From Elephas maximus indicus (lineage: Eukaryota; Chordata; Mammalia; Proboscidea; Elephantidae), in NCBI RefSeq assembly GCF_024166365.1, contig NC_064831.1, forward strand, positions 26,154,768-26,218,767: a stretch of DNA of 64,000 nucleotides, given 5' to 3'. The notes below the pieces were generated by a model, which ran no database searches, was not told the DNA's origin, and saw nothing but the letters and a program-made list of their open reading frames with translations. Below are positions 24,600 through 35,337 of this stretch, piece by piece. The position numbers were made by a program, and so were the translations under genes. Position 1 is the first letter of the stretch, and every line of letters begins with the position of its first letter.

Positions 24600-24840
24600 T
24601 ATAACACCTGTAAATGTGGGGGCCATGAGAATAGGCCCCGGAGTCAGGCCAAAAACCTGGCCCCTTACTCATGGGAGACCTTGGCACAGTTTTTAATGCT
24701 CCTCTGTAAAACTTTCCAGTATTAGCATGTGGGGTTTTTGTGAGTGTTAAGTAAAATAAAGCCAATTAGGAGCCTTTTGTTTTTGTTTTTTGATTGAGTA
24801 GTTTATAATCATTGTTCAATAAATATCAGGTATTATTTTT
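24600..24840 (-). mobile_element. MIR SINE, antisense
   Basis: 'ggagtcaggccaaaaacctg', 'gagaccttggcacag' and the final 'tgttcaataaatatc' match the antisense MIR order. An A/T-rich insertion near 24,775 interrupts it. Confidence 0.65.
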
Positions 24841-25261
24841 GGCCTTGGGTTTTTGATCTTTTATTTTATGTATCAATGTGTTACAGTGCAACCACAAATG
24901 CTGCATCTCGAAAAGCACCCAAAACCTTTGGATCTAAGACTGTAAAGTTCTCTTATATGTAATTTATATATGTCATTAATAACTGACAAAAATGTCATTC
25001 ATAATTTTATTTATTTATTTATTTTTGGTGAGAATTCTTTCCTCATGTGAGATTCTGTGGTACTGACAGTTCCAGGAAAAGATGGCCTTTGGTGAGATGA
25101 AAACACTTATTAGCTCATTTATTCACAAGGACATTTATGTCTTGTCTATTATATTCTTCCTTTTAAGATAAAATAATATTACTACACCCTGATTATTTTA
25201 TTATAAGTAATAATTTTAAAACAGCAACTACTATTTTATATGAAAATGACTTACTTTACCC
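24841..25261. other. No recognisable feature
   Basis: AT-rich, including a short (TTTA)n run at about 25,005-25,025. No gene seen. Confidence 0.45.
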
Positions 25262-25483
25262 TCCTGTACTATTGGAATAGTCTGGGTGGCACAAATGGCC
25301 AAGCGCTTGGCTGCCAACTGAAAGGTTGGCGGTTTGAGCCTACCCATTGGCAACTTGAAAGAAAGACCTGGCCATCTGTTTCCAAAAAATCAGCCATTGA
25401 AAACCCTATGGCTCTCAGTTCTACTTTGCACACATGGCATCTCCAAGAGTCAGAATCAATGTGACAGCAACTGGTTTTTGTTT
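25262..25483 (+). mobile_element. Divergent AfroSINE-related SINE, sense
   Basis: The head 'ggtggcacaaatggccaag' and box B-like 'ggcggtttgagcctaccc' are AfroSINE-like. The body ('gaaagaaagacctggccatc') and the tail ('gtcagaatcaatgtgacagc') differ from the short type and resemble the body of the tRNA-Gly-headed SINE at 53,071. It may be an older or intermediate subfamily. Confidence 0.75.
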
Positions 25484-26887
25484 TTGCTTTTTAATGTTGG
25501 AATGACTTTGTGATTTGATTCAAGACATAGGTTCCTTAGGCTTTAAAATTAATATCCAAAATAAGGAGTTATGTTATACTCTGCCCATTATGAAATCAAG
25601 GTGTAATCAAACACATCCAGTCTGTGGTGTGAAGTGGCATCACTGAGAAAGTTTATTTGAATCCCTACTCTCAGCCAAGTGCTAATCTAGTTGGTCGAGT
25701 TAGAGTAGTGAAGTAAATATTACAGTTGTTCCTGTCCTGGAAGCTGAAACTTATGTAAAAACAACCAACCAAAAAATACCCTCGCATTTATATTTGGAGA
25801 TGTTATCTGAAGAAAAGAAAAAGTCAAAAGAAGTACAAACTAATTAAAGTTTTATGAAATTCTGAAGAGCTGAAGAACTGAAGGTCTGGTAATGAATTTT
25901 AGTGGTATAAATTTTAAGAGGACAAGGGTAGAGTTCATAAGACGAGAGAGTCAATCCACGTTTATTTTGCATTTACTCTGTGTAAACCTGTCATATTCTA
26001 TGTTATTTACTGTTCCTCATATGTTTATTTCCACTTTGTGCAGAGTAACAGAGTTTTTGTAAATTTACAAATGATAAATGCACAAATAAGCACACACATT
26101 TTGAAATGATGGCATGCGTGCTTCAGCTCTTTTGCTTGTTGTCTCTTTTTAGTTGTTGTCGTGTGCTTTTCCATGGCTAACTGTATAGATCAACAATAGC
26201 CGAGTCATCATTTCTCTAGCAATTATGAACATTCCTCTTAAACACTGCTTCATCCAGTGCTTAATTTTCTGTGAATGGGATTCGCACCCCTCAATTGAAT
26301 TCCTCATTATTTATAGGTCAATCAATTTTAAATACACTCCTTGAATATGTTTTCTTTATCATGTTATCCTACTAAATTTGTAGTAATCTGCTACAATTGC
26401 AATAGGAAACTAATACAATGTGAGAAAACAGTGGGAATGAATAGATTTTACACACATGATCAAGTCAATTTGCCAATATTCCCAGCCAAGAATAATAATT
26501 CTTATAGAGCAAAACTAACAAAGTAGCTATGCACTGGGTGTTCTCGTGTCCATCATTGTTCTCTGATTTTGAGATTTACTAAAAAAAAAAAAAAACAGGA
26601 ATGTGAAGATATGACTGTAAATAGATCATAGATGCCTTTTCCATGTTTTATTGAAGTGATTAGAATTAAAAAAATACAGTGATACCTTAATAGATGCAGA
26701 CGATTTATGCATGAATACCTATTTATTTCTGATTTGTTTCCCTAGTAGCATAAACATTTCATAGTACATGAATGTATTGGACCAAAACATTATACCCAGG
26801 ATCACAGACAGAACTTCTTCAATACCTCGTGAAGATCTCAAATATAATTTCATGTGTTTAAGCACTAAATAATATTGACTGGCGACA
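25484..26887. other. No recognisable feature
   Basis: About 1.4 kb upstream of the first OR pseudogene, without a supported gene. An A-run sits at about 26,581-26,594. Any untranslated leader exon of the OR locus would be expected here or further upstream, but I cannot identify one. Confidence 0.45.
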
Positions 26888-27000
26888 TTTTTTTTCTCTC
26901 TCTCACTTCCTTGCCTTCTCCCGTTCTTCTTCTTTTTCTCATCTTTCTTCTGCTCCTTTTTCTCCTTCTTGTTCTTCTGTCTCTCTGTCTCTTGTTTTTG
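26888..27000 (+). repeat. Pyrimidine-rich tract just upstream of the OR start
   Basis: About 110 bases almost wholly C and T on the plus strand end roughly 10 bases before the OR ATG at 27,010. Minus-strand translation gives an artefactual Arg/Glu-rich ORF. It may have functioned as a splice-acceptor tract, but no clear AG acceptor was confirmed. Confidence 0.8.
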
Positions 27001-27009
27001 CTGTACTTA

Positions 27010-27935
27010 ATGATGAATTTTTCAGCTGTCTCATCGTTTGTTCTACTTGGATTCGGAGGGGGTCCAGGGATGCAGGCAATACTATTTCTGATCTTTTGAT
27101 CTTGCATGTCTTATCTGTGGTTGGGAACTTTGGCATGATCGTAATTATCAAGGTGTACTCCCACCTCCACACCCCAATGTATGTCTTCCTCCAAAGCCTT
27201 TCCTTGTTGGACATCTGCTATTCTTCCACAATTGCACCTCGGGCTCTGGTGAACTTCTTGCAGAAAGACCACACAGTTTCCTTTGATGGGTGTGCAGCAC
27301 AATTTTTCTTTCTGTCTCTTTTCGGTACCACAGAGGCCTTCCTCCTGGCTATTATGGCCTATGACTGCTACATCGCCATCTGTAACCCCCTGCAGTAATC
27401 TGTGAGTATGTCTCACCAAGTCTGTGTATGCTTGGTGGTGGGGTCCTACTTACGGGGTTTAGTGAATGCTGTCACTCAAACAATGATGACTTTCACATTG
27501 CCCTTTTGTGGGTCCAATGAGATCAATGACTTTTTCTGTGATGTACCTCCACTCTTGTCCCTCTCATGCTCAGATACATTTATAAACCAATTGGTTCTTC
27601 TTGGTTTATGTGGCTCCATTATTGTCAGTACATCCCTGATTGTATTGGTCTCATACATCTGCATCATATCAGCAATTCTGAGGATCCATACTGTGCAGGG
27701 ATGCCAAAAAGCTTTCTCCACCTGTGCCTCCCACCTAACTGGGGTGTGCTTGTTTTTTGGTACCGTTTTCTTCATGTATGCACAACCCAGTGCTATCTTC
27801 ACCATGGATCAGAGTAAAGTGGTGTGCATCTTTTACACTATCGTCATCCCCATGTTGAACCCCCTGATATACAGCCTGAGGAACAAAGATGTCAAACAAG
27901 CTCTGAGGAGCAGCAGGCAGAAGTTCTCTTTGTGA
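27010..27935 (+). pseudogene. Olfactory receptor pseudogene, class II, OR5/8/9-like
   Basis: An odorant-binding seven-helix receptor in origin. The ATG at 27,010 or 27,013 starts MNFSAV with an N-glycosylation sequon. Visible family motifs in order: GNFGMI in helix 1, LHTPMY after it, [10 protein letters not shown] at the end of helix 3 (the usual R of DRY is C), FFCDVPPLL in loop 2, KAFSTCASHL in helix 6 and PMLNPLIYSLRN in helix 7. Two lesions break it. One T is missing from a T run at 27,094-27,097, shifting the frame after helix 1 begins. An in-frame TAA sits at 27,396-27,398, just after the helix-3 motif, where family members have Tyr. The rest is open to 27,935. OR9H1, a pseudogene recalled from the matching human cluster, is a candidate ortholog, not proven here. 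Confidence 0.9.
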
Positions 27936-28139
27936 TTACTGTGGCTGTGAATCTCATAAACTGTCCTGGGCTTCTCTGGAAATCACTGCTACTAAATGGA
28001 TTATGTTTTTCAAATCTGGCATTCATGAGTTTTTTTAGTTTAACTATTGAAGTCTGTGATCTAGAAGGTAGAGTGTATTTTAATTATATTTATATGTCCA
28101 CCAACAAACAGAAATCTAGAACTTATGCTAAATAAAGTG

Positions 28140-28720
28140 TTGTAAACTGGAAAAACAGACGATTGAATGGATACAAACTGCAACACTCTTCTTCAAAGTT
28201 CTTCCATCTCATGTGTCTAGCATCAGCTTGTGAGAATTTCATGTCTTCCATATCCTCATTAATTTTGGTGTAATCCATTTTATTTTAGTCATTCTTGTAG
28301 CAGTGTGGTGCTATCTCATTGTGGTTTTGAGATGCTTTTCATAAATGACAAATAATGTTGACCATCTTTTAAGGTATTTGTTTTTCATCTGTATATCTTT
28401 GCTTGGTGAAGTATCTGCTTAAATCATCTGCTCATTATATTTCATCAGATTGTTAATATTCTTACTATTGAGATCTGAGAATTCTTCATGTCTTCTCAAT
28501 GCATGCCTGTTATGAGATATATGATTTGCAAGTATTTTCTCCTAGGCACTGACTTATCTTTGAATTATCTTAAGAATGTTCTTAAATGAGCAGAAATTTA
28601 AAGTTTAATTAAATCCAATTTTATTTATAAATCATTTTTTCCATTGTCCTATCTAAAAAGTCTTTGCCTAACCCAAAGCCACAAAAGTTTTCTCCTATAA
28701 GTTTTATAGTTTTAGCTGTA
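28140..28720 (-). mobile_element. Old L1 3' portion, antisense, left end of unit B
   Basis: 'agtgtggtgctatctcattg', 'aatgttgaccatctttt' and 'gagatatatgatttgcaag' are antisense L1 C-terminal/3'UTR stretches. From about 28,480 the sequence is the inverted match of 17,065-17,305. Confidence 0.7.
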
Positions 28721-29586
28721 AATCTGTATGCTGAGCAAATAATGCAGTAATCTGGCATATATGAAGAAGAACAAGACATTAGATTTGGAGGAAGACCCAT
28801 TAACAACCTGTAATATGCAGATAACACAACCTTGTTTGCTGAAAGTGAAGAGGACTTGTAGTACTTACTGGTGAAAATCAAAGACTATAGTCTTCAGTAT
28901 GGATTATACCTCAATATAAAAAAAAAAAAAAAATCCTCACCACTGCACCTATAAGCAATATCACAATAAAAGAAGAAAAGTTTGTAGTTGACAAGGATTT
29001 GCTTTTATTTGGACGCACAAATCAATGCCCATGGAAGCAGCAAACAAGAAATCAAAAGATGTATTACATTGGGAAAATTTGCTGCAAAACAGCTCTTTAA
29101 AGTGTTTAAAAGCAAAGATATCACTTTGAGGAATAAGGTGTGCCTGAATCAAGCCATGATGTTTTCAATTGCCTCATGCATGCAAAGGCTAGACAATGAA
29201 TAAGGAAGACCAAACAAGAACTGATGCCTTTGAATTATGGTGTTAGTGAAGAACATTGAATATACCACGGACTGACAGAAGAACAAACTGTCTTGGAAGA
29301 AGTACAGCCAGAATGCTCTTTAGAAGTGAGCATGGCAAGACCTAGTCTCACTTACTTTGCACATATTATCAGGAGGGGCCAACCCCTGGAAAAGGACGTC
29401 GTGCTTGGTAGTGGGTTGGTGAAAAAGAGGAAGACTCTCGACAAGACACAGTGGCTCCAGCAATGGGCTCAAGCATAAAAACGATTGTGAGGATAACTCA
29501 CACCTGGGCAACATTTTGTTCTGTTACATAAGATCACTAAATTTTGGAACCAACTCAAAGGCACCTAACAACAACGACAACAACAG
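28721..29586 (+). mobile_element. RTE-type LINE, sense (unit B)
   Basis: Runs from 'tgtatgctgagcaaataatg' to the 3' tail 'gcacctaacaacaac'. It is the inverted counterpart of 16,192-17,064, with the same L1 junction at both ends. An A-run near 28,918-28,933 is private to this copy. Decayed protein remains in plus-strand frames. Confidence 0.88.
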
Positions 29587-32219
29587 GTATAAATTTAGGT
29601 CTATGATAACTTGAGTTAATTTTTTATGTGATGTGAAATCTAGATTTTTTTCACATATTCAGAATCATTTCTTGAAAATACTGTCCTTTATCCATTGACT
29701 TGCTATTGCTCCTTTGTAAAAAGTCAGTTGCCCATGTATATGTGGACCTATTTATGAAATTCGTATTGTCTTCCATTGATATATATATTAATCTTTATAC
29801 CAATACCAAACACTCTTGATTGCCATAATTTTATAAACCTTCAAATTAGACAGTGTATCTCATCCAAATTTTATTCTTTTAAAAATCTATTTTGCCTATT
29901 TTATTTATTTCAATTCCCATATGAATTTTAGAAAGTTGCCTTTTTCAACAACAAAAAAAAAGGTATTGGAATTTTTGTCGGGATTCAATTTAATCTGTAC
30001 ATCAATTTGGAAATAAATGCCACCTGACATCTTAACAATATTGCGATTTCCAACCCACTAACACTTTTTTTTTTTTAACACAGTTTCTCTCTCCAGTTAT
30101 TTAAAATTTCTATAATGCCTCTCACGGGCAGTTCTACTCTGTCCTATAGGGTTGCTATGAGTCGGAATCAACTCAACGGCACTGGGTTTGGGTTTATAAT
30201 GCCTCTCAGCTTTGTTTTCAGTTTACAAGTATTTCACACTTTCTCCCCCCAAATTAATCCATAGTATTTAACATTTTTCTGGCTGCTTTAAATTATATAA
30301 TATTTATAATTTCAGTTTATGTTTATTCATTACCAGCAAATTAGAATTAAAATTAATTTTATGTATTGATCTTGTATCTTTCAAACCTGCTAATGTGTTA
30401 TTTTTTAATGTCAGTTATTAATTCCACCAGATTTTTGTAGATTTTCTCAGATTTTCTGCATAAAGAATTATGTTATCTAAAAAAAAAAAAAAGTATAGCT
30501 TTATTCCTTCCTGTCCAATATGATGACTGTCTCTCTTTTTGTTGATTTTTTTTTTCTTTTTCAGTGGGATTCCTTTATTTATTTGTTTTTCCTTATATTT
30601 TCTTGCACTGGCTATACCCACTAGTACAATTTTGAATAGCAGTGATGAGAATAGAAATCCTTCTCTTGATCCTGATCTTAGGGGAAAAATATTCATTGTT
30701 CTAATATTAAGCATAATGTTAAGCTGTAGAATTTATACATATAGCCTTCCTGTTGAGTAAACTCATTTCTAATGCCTGGGTTTTTTTTTGTTTGTTTTAA
30801 ATCAAGGATGCCTTTTTCTGAATCTACTATGATGATCACTTTTTTTTCCTTTTTAATTTTGTTAACATTGTTAATTAAACTTTTTTTTTAATATTAAACC
30901 AAATATGCATTTTTTGGGGTAAATCCATTTAGATATATTATTATCCTTATATATATTTTGAATTAAATTGGGTAAAAGTTTATTTAAAATATGTTAGAAT
31001 CAATGTAAATGTGGGATACTCATTTTTAATTTACTTTCTTTATATGTTTTGACTGGATCTAGCATCAGGCTAATGCTAACCTCATGGAATTATTTGCCAA
31101 GAATCCCCTCCTCTAAATTTTTATAAGACTCATTGCAAAATTGGTATTATTTCTTCCTTAAATTTTGATAGAATTCACCAATAAGGCATATTCCTAAATG
31201 TTTGTTAGAATTCACCAAAGAACGCAATAAAGTTTTTTTTTTTAATCTATAATTAAAATTTTTAGATAGATATAGGGATACTCATGTTATCTATATATTC
31301 TTGCATAAACTCTGGTAATTTGTTTATTTCTAGGAACTTTTTCATTTCATCTAAGTTGTCCAAAACATTGGCCATAAGCAAACAAATAAATAAACCCCTA
31401 GAGTTCTGTTTCTATCCTTTTAATATATATGGAAAATGTTAAGTATGCCCCTTTTCTTATCCAAAATGTTGGTGTTTTTTTTTTTTTTTCCTGAGCAGTT
31501 TTCCTGGAAATTTATCTATCTTACTGATCCTCTCAGACAACCAGCTTTTGGTTTCCTTGGTTTTATCTATTGTTTTTCTATAGTCTATTTAACAAATTTT
31601 CACTTCAACATTTATCATTTCGTTTCTTTTCTGTTTCCTTTCAGTGAATTCACTCTTATTTTTCTCCTTACTTAAGGTCGAAGCTGTGGTAGCTGATTTG
31701 GAAGTGTCCTTTTTATATCTTTTCTAACAGAGCTAGAAAATTCCATTAATTAATTCCCCTAATAGATGCTATAGAGTCTGCCTCAAATTTGTATTTTTTA
31801 TCTTATTCCAAATATATTCTAACACGTCTTTTAACTTCTTCGACCCACGTGCTGTTAAGAAAGCAGTAAGACAATGGATTCGTACATATTACAGCAAAAG
31901 TACAAGTAACAAAAAAAGATTGTAATCATAAAAAAAGTGCTTAAAATGACATCATCAAGAATGTGAAAATGCAAAACATAGAAATGACAAGGAATCTGTA
32001 AATCATTTATCTGGTAAGAAACTTGTATGTAGAATATAAAGAGAAGTCTCAAATTTGACAATATAAAGAAAAATCCTTTAAAAATTTTATGTTTTAAGTT
32101 GTACATTAGGGTCTTTGATCCATTTGGAGTTACTTTTTGGTGTATTATGTGAGATATGGGTCTAACTTCATTCTTTTACATGAATATATAGAGAAATCAA
32201 AATCCTCATCCATTACTGG
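29587..32219 (-). mobile_element. Old L1 ORF2, antisense (unit B)
   Basis: Antisense L1 ORF2 matching 13,657-16,191 in inverse orientation. Shared stretches include 'attcccatatgaatttta' near 29,911 and 'actttctccccccaaatt' near 30,240 (the inverse of 'aatttggggggagaaagt' at 15,599). It contains a private 5'-truncated SINE at 30,125-30,194. Unit C at 1-640 matches the right part in direct orientation. Confidence 0.75.
30125..30194 (+). mobile_element. 5'-truncated AfroSINE private to unit B
   Basis: Only the 3' half of the SINE is present ('gttctactctgtcctatagg' to 'cactgggtttgggt'). A perfect 14-base target-site duplication, tataatgcctctca, flanks it at 30,111-30,124 and 30,195-30,208. The inverted counterpart near 15,650 in unit A has an uninterrupted site. 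Confidence 0.93.
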
Positions 32220-33433
32220 TTGTCGTTTTTGCTAGGTACTGTTAAGTTGGTTCCAATTCATAGTGACCCTGTGTCCAACAGAATGAAACACTGTCTGGTC
32301 CTGCACCATACTTATGATTGTTGCTATGTTTTAAGCCCATCTTGCAGTTCCTGTATCAATCCATCTTGTTGACAGTCTTCCTCTTTTTCCCTGACTTTAC
32401 CAAGCATGGTGTCCTTTTCTAGGGACTGGTCCCTCCTGATAACAGGTACAAAATATGTGAGACGAAGTCTCACCATCCTTGCTTCTAGGAGACATTCTGG
32501 CTATACTTCTTCCAAGAGAGGTTTGTTTGTTCTTCTGGCAGTCCATGGTATATTTAATATTCTTCACCAACGCCAAATTTGAATGCATCAATTCTTCTTC
32601 AGTCTTGAAAATACCATGGCTTGGGTCAGGTGCACCCTACTCTTCAAAGTAGATGATTTTGCTTTTTAATACTTTAAAGAAGTCTTTTACAGCAGATTTG
32701 CCCAATGTAATACATCGTTTGATTTATTGACTGTTGCTTCCGTGGTCATTGATTGTGGATCCAAGTAAAATGAAATCCTTGACAACATCGATCTTTTCCC
32801 CATTTATCATGATGTTACTTATTGGTCCAGTTGTGAGGATTTCTGTTTTCTTCACCTTGAGATATAATTCATAGTGAAGGTTGTAGTCTTTGACTTTCAT
32901 CAGTAAGTGCTTCAAGTTCTCTTTACTTTCAGCAAACAAGTTTATGTCATCCGCATATAGCAGGTTGTTAACGAGTCTTCCTCCAATCCTGATACCATGT
33001 TCTTCTTAATTTAGTCCAGTTTCTCAGACTATTTGCTCAGCATACAGATGGAATAAGTGTGTTGAAAGAATACAACCCTGATAACATCTTTCCTGATTTT
33101 AAGCCTTTCAGTAACCCTTTGTTCTGTTTGAAAGATGGCCTCTTGGTCTATTTACAAGTACTGCATAAGCATGATTTAGCGTTCTGGAAGATCCATTCTT
33201 CTCAATGTTATCCATTGATTTGTTATGATCTACACAGTACAATGCCATTGCATAGTCAATAAAACACAGGTAAACGTCTTTGTGGCATTCTCTGTTTTTA
33301 GCCAAGACCCATGAGAGATCAGCAATGATATCCCTCATTCCACATCCTCTTCTAAATCCAGCTTACATTTCTGGCAGTTTCCTGTTGATGTACTACTGTA
33401 ACTGTTTTTTAATTATCTTTAGCAAAATTTTAC
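32220..33433 (-). mobile_element. RTE-type LINE, antisense (unit B)
   Basis: The direct counterpart of 641-1,892 and inverted counterpart of 12,552-13,656, with the same L1 junctions. Minus-strand translation at 33,108-33,338 keeps RT sequence (LCFIDYAMALYCVDHNKSMD), with the FIDYAKAFD-type motif partly altered. Confidence 0.88.
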
Positions 33434-34165
33434 TCCATTGCTGGTGGGAACAAAAAAAATGGTACAGTTTGGCCGTTCCTTAAAAAGTGAAGCACAGAGC
33501 TAGGATATGGCCTAGAAATTATTTTCTCAGGTATGTACCTAAGAGAATTTAAAGCAGTGACACAGACACATGGACAAAAATGTTCATTGCAGAACTCTTC
33601 ATAAGATCTAAAAGGTGGAAACAATACAAATACCCATAAACAGATTATTGGATAAATAAAATGTGGTAAACACATAAAATGGAATCTTGTCCTAAAGAGA
33701 AAGGAAGTCCTGATACAAGCCACAACATGGAAAAACTTTGAAAACATTATGCAGAGTTAAATAAGTCTATTGCAAAAGGACAGATGTCATATGAACTCAT
33801 TAATATGAAGTGCATAGAATAGGTAAATATATACAGAGCAGAGTTTTATAATGGTTATCAGGGGCAGAAGGGAAGGAGAATGAGAAGAGGCTTTGAGTTT
33901 TTGTTTATGGGGTTGGAAAATATGGCAAAGGACATTGGTGGTGCTTGCACAACATGATTAATGTAATTGATCTCACTGAATTATATATGAAAGAAATGTT
34001 GAATTGGCAAATGTGGTGATGTCTCTATTTCACAACAGTAAAGCAATTATTTTAATGACAAACTATTCAATTACACAACTGGGGAAAGAGTTGATTAGGC
34101 ATTTCTTCAAAGAAAGTATACAAATGGTCAATAAGTACATGAAAAGATACACAAAATCATTAGTC

Positions 34166-34244
34166 ATTGTTGTTGTTGTTCCATTGAGTTGATTCTGACT
34201 CATAACTTCCCTATAGGACAGAGTAGAACTTCCCTTAGGATTTC
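34166..34244 (-). mobile_element. AfroSINE fragment (shared), unit B copy
   Basis: 'tccattgagttgattctgac' to 'cttcccttaggatttcc', at the same L1 position as the fragments at 2,643 and 10,921. Confidence 0.8.
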
Positions 34245-35157
34245 CTAGAGAGATACAAATCAGAATCATAAAGACATATAACTTCACACCTACTAGAATG
34301 AGTGAAATTAAAGACAGAAAATTACAAGTGTTGGTGATGTGAATGATTCAGATCTCATACACTGCAGTTGTGGATAAATTGAAACCTCATACATCGCTGA
34401 AGAGAATGTAAAACGGTGCAGTTGCTGTGAAGAATAGTTTGAAAGTTCCTCAAAATACTAAACAGAGTTACCATATGACCCAGCAATTCCATTTCCAGGT
34501 ATGCACACATGATAAATAAAAATATATGTCTACAAAAACCTTGCACATGAATGCTCATAGCAGCATTCTTCATAATAGCCAAAATGCGGAATAACCAAAT
34601 GCCCCTAAAACAATAAATGGAAAAACAAAGTATGGTGTTTCCACACAATGAACTATTATTCAGCAATAGAAATGGATTAAGCACTGATGCATGGTTCAAA
34701 ATAGATGGACCATGAAATCATGCTAAATATTAGAAGCCAGTCACACAGAACCACATGTTGTATGATTCCATTTGTATTAAATATCCAGAATAGGCAAATC
34801 CATAAATACAGTGGGCAGATTAGTGATTGCTAGGGGCTGAGGGATGGAGGGAGAGTGGCTGCTACTGGGTGTGGAGTTTCTTTATGGGGTGATGAAAATG
34901 TTCGGGAATTAGGTAGTGGCAATTCTTCCACAGTTTGGTAAATATGCTAAAAATCACTGAATTGTACACTTTAAAAAGTAAGTTTTGAGGTATGTGAATT
35001 ATATCTCAATAAAACTTTTACAAAGAAAATATATACTATAGATATACAAGCTCCAAAAGATGTAATTTCAAGAATATATCTTAAAGCAGTCTTTTTAATA
35101 GTAAAACCCAGAAACCAATACCCTTCAATAAAGCCCTGAGTAACATATATATATATA

Positions 35158-35308
35158 CCCATTGCTGTCGAGGCGATTCCGACTCATAGCGACCCTAAGG
35201 ACAGAGCAGAACTGCCCCATAGAGTTTCGGAGGAGCGCATGGTGGATTACAACTGCCGACCTTTTAGTTAGCAATGGTAGCGCTTAGCCACTATGTCACC
35301 AGGGTTTC
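35158..35308 (-). mobile_element. AfroSINE private to unit B, antisense
   Basis: Near full length, inserted in an AT repeat. The duplicated flank is catatatatatata at 35,144-35,157 and again from 35,309. The inverted site in unit A near 10,010-10,030 lacks a SINE. Confidence 0.88.
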
Positions 35309-35337
35309 CATATATATATATATTCATAAAATTGTTC

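Larger units (their letters stand above)
33434..35337 (+). mobile_element. Two old L1 3' ends in tandem, sense (unit B)
   Basis: L1 3'UTR sequence from 'ccattgctggtgggaac' to 'tattcataaaattgt'. It matches 1,893-3,275 directly and 9,986-12,551 inverted. Included are the shared SINE fragment at 34,166-34,244 and a private SINE at 35,158-35,308. The match to unit A ends at about 35,337, where a different RTE copy abuts. Confidence 0.75.

Noticed and set aside
26865-27214. Minus-strand Arg/Glu/Lys-rich ORFs
   Set aside because: They are the reverse translation of a low-complexity pyrimidine tract.
27476-27817. ORFs overlapping the OR pseudogene in other frames
   Set aside because: They are shadows of the receptor coding sequence.
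1-35337. Units A, B and C as a coincidence of separate TE insertions
   Set aside because: The same RTE/L1 junctions and the same small SINE fragment at the same L1 position recur in all copies where present, which independent insertion would not produce.
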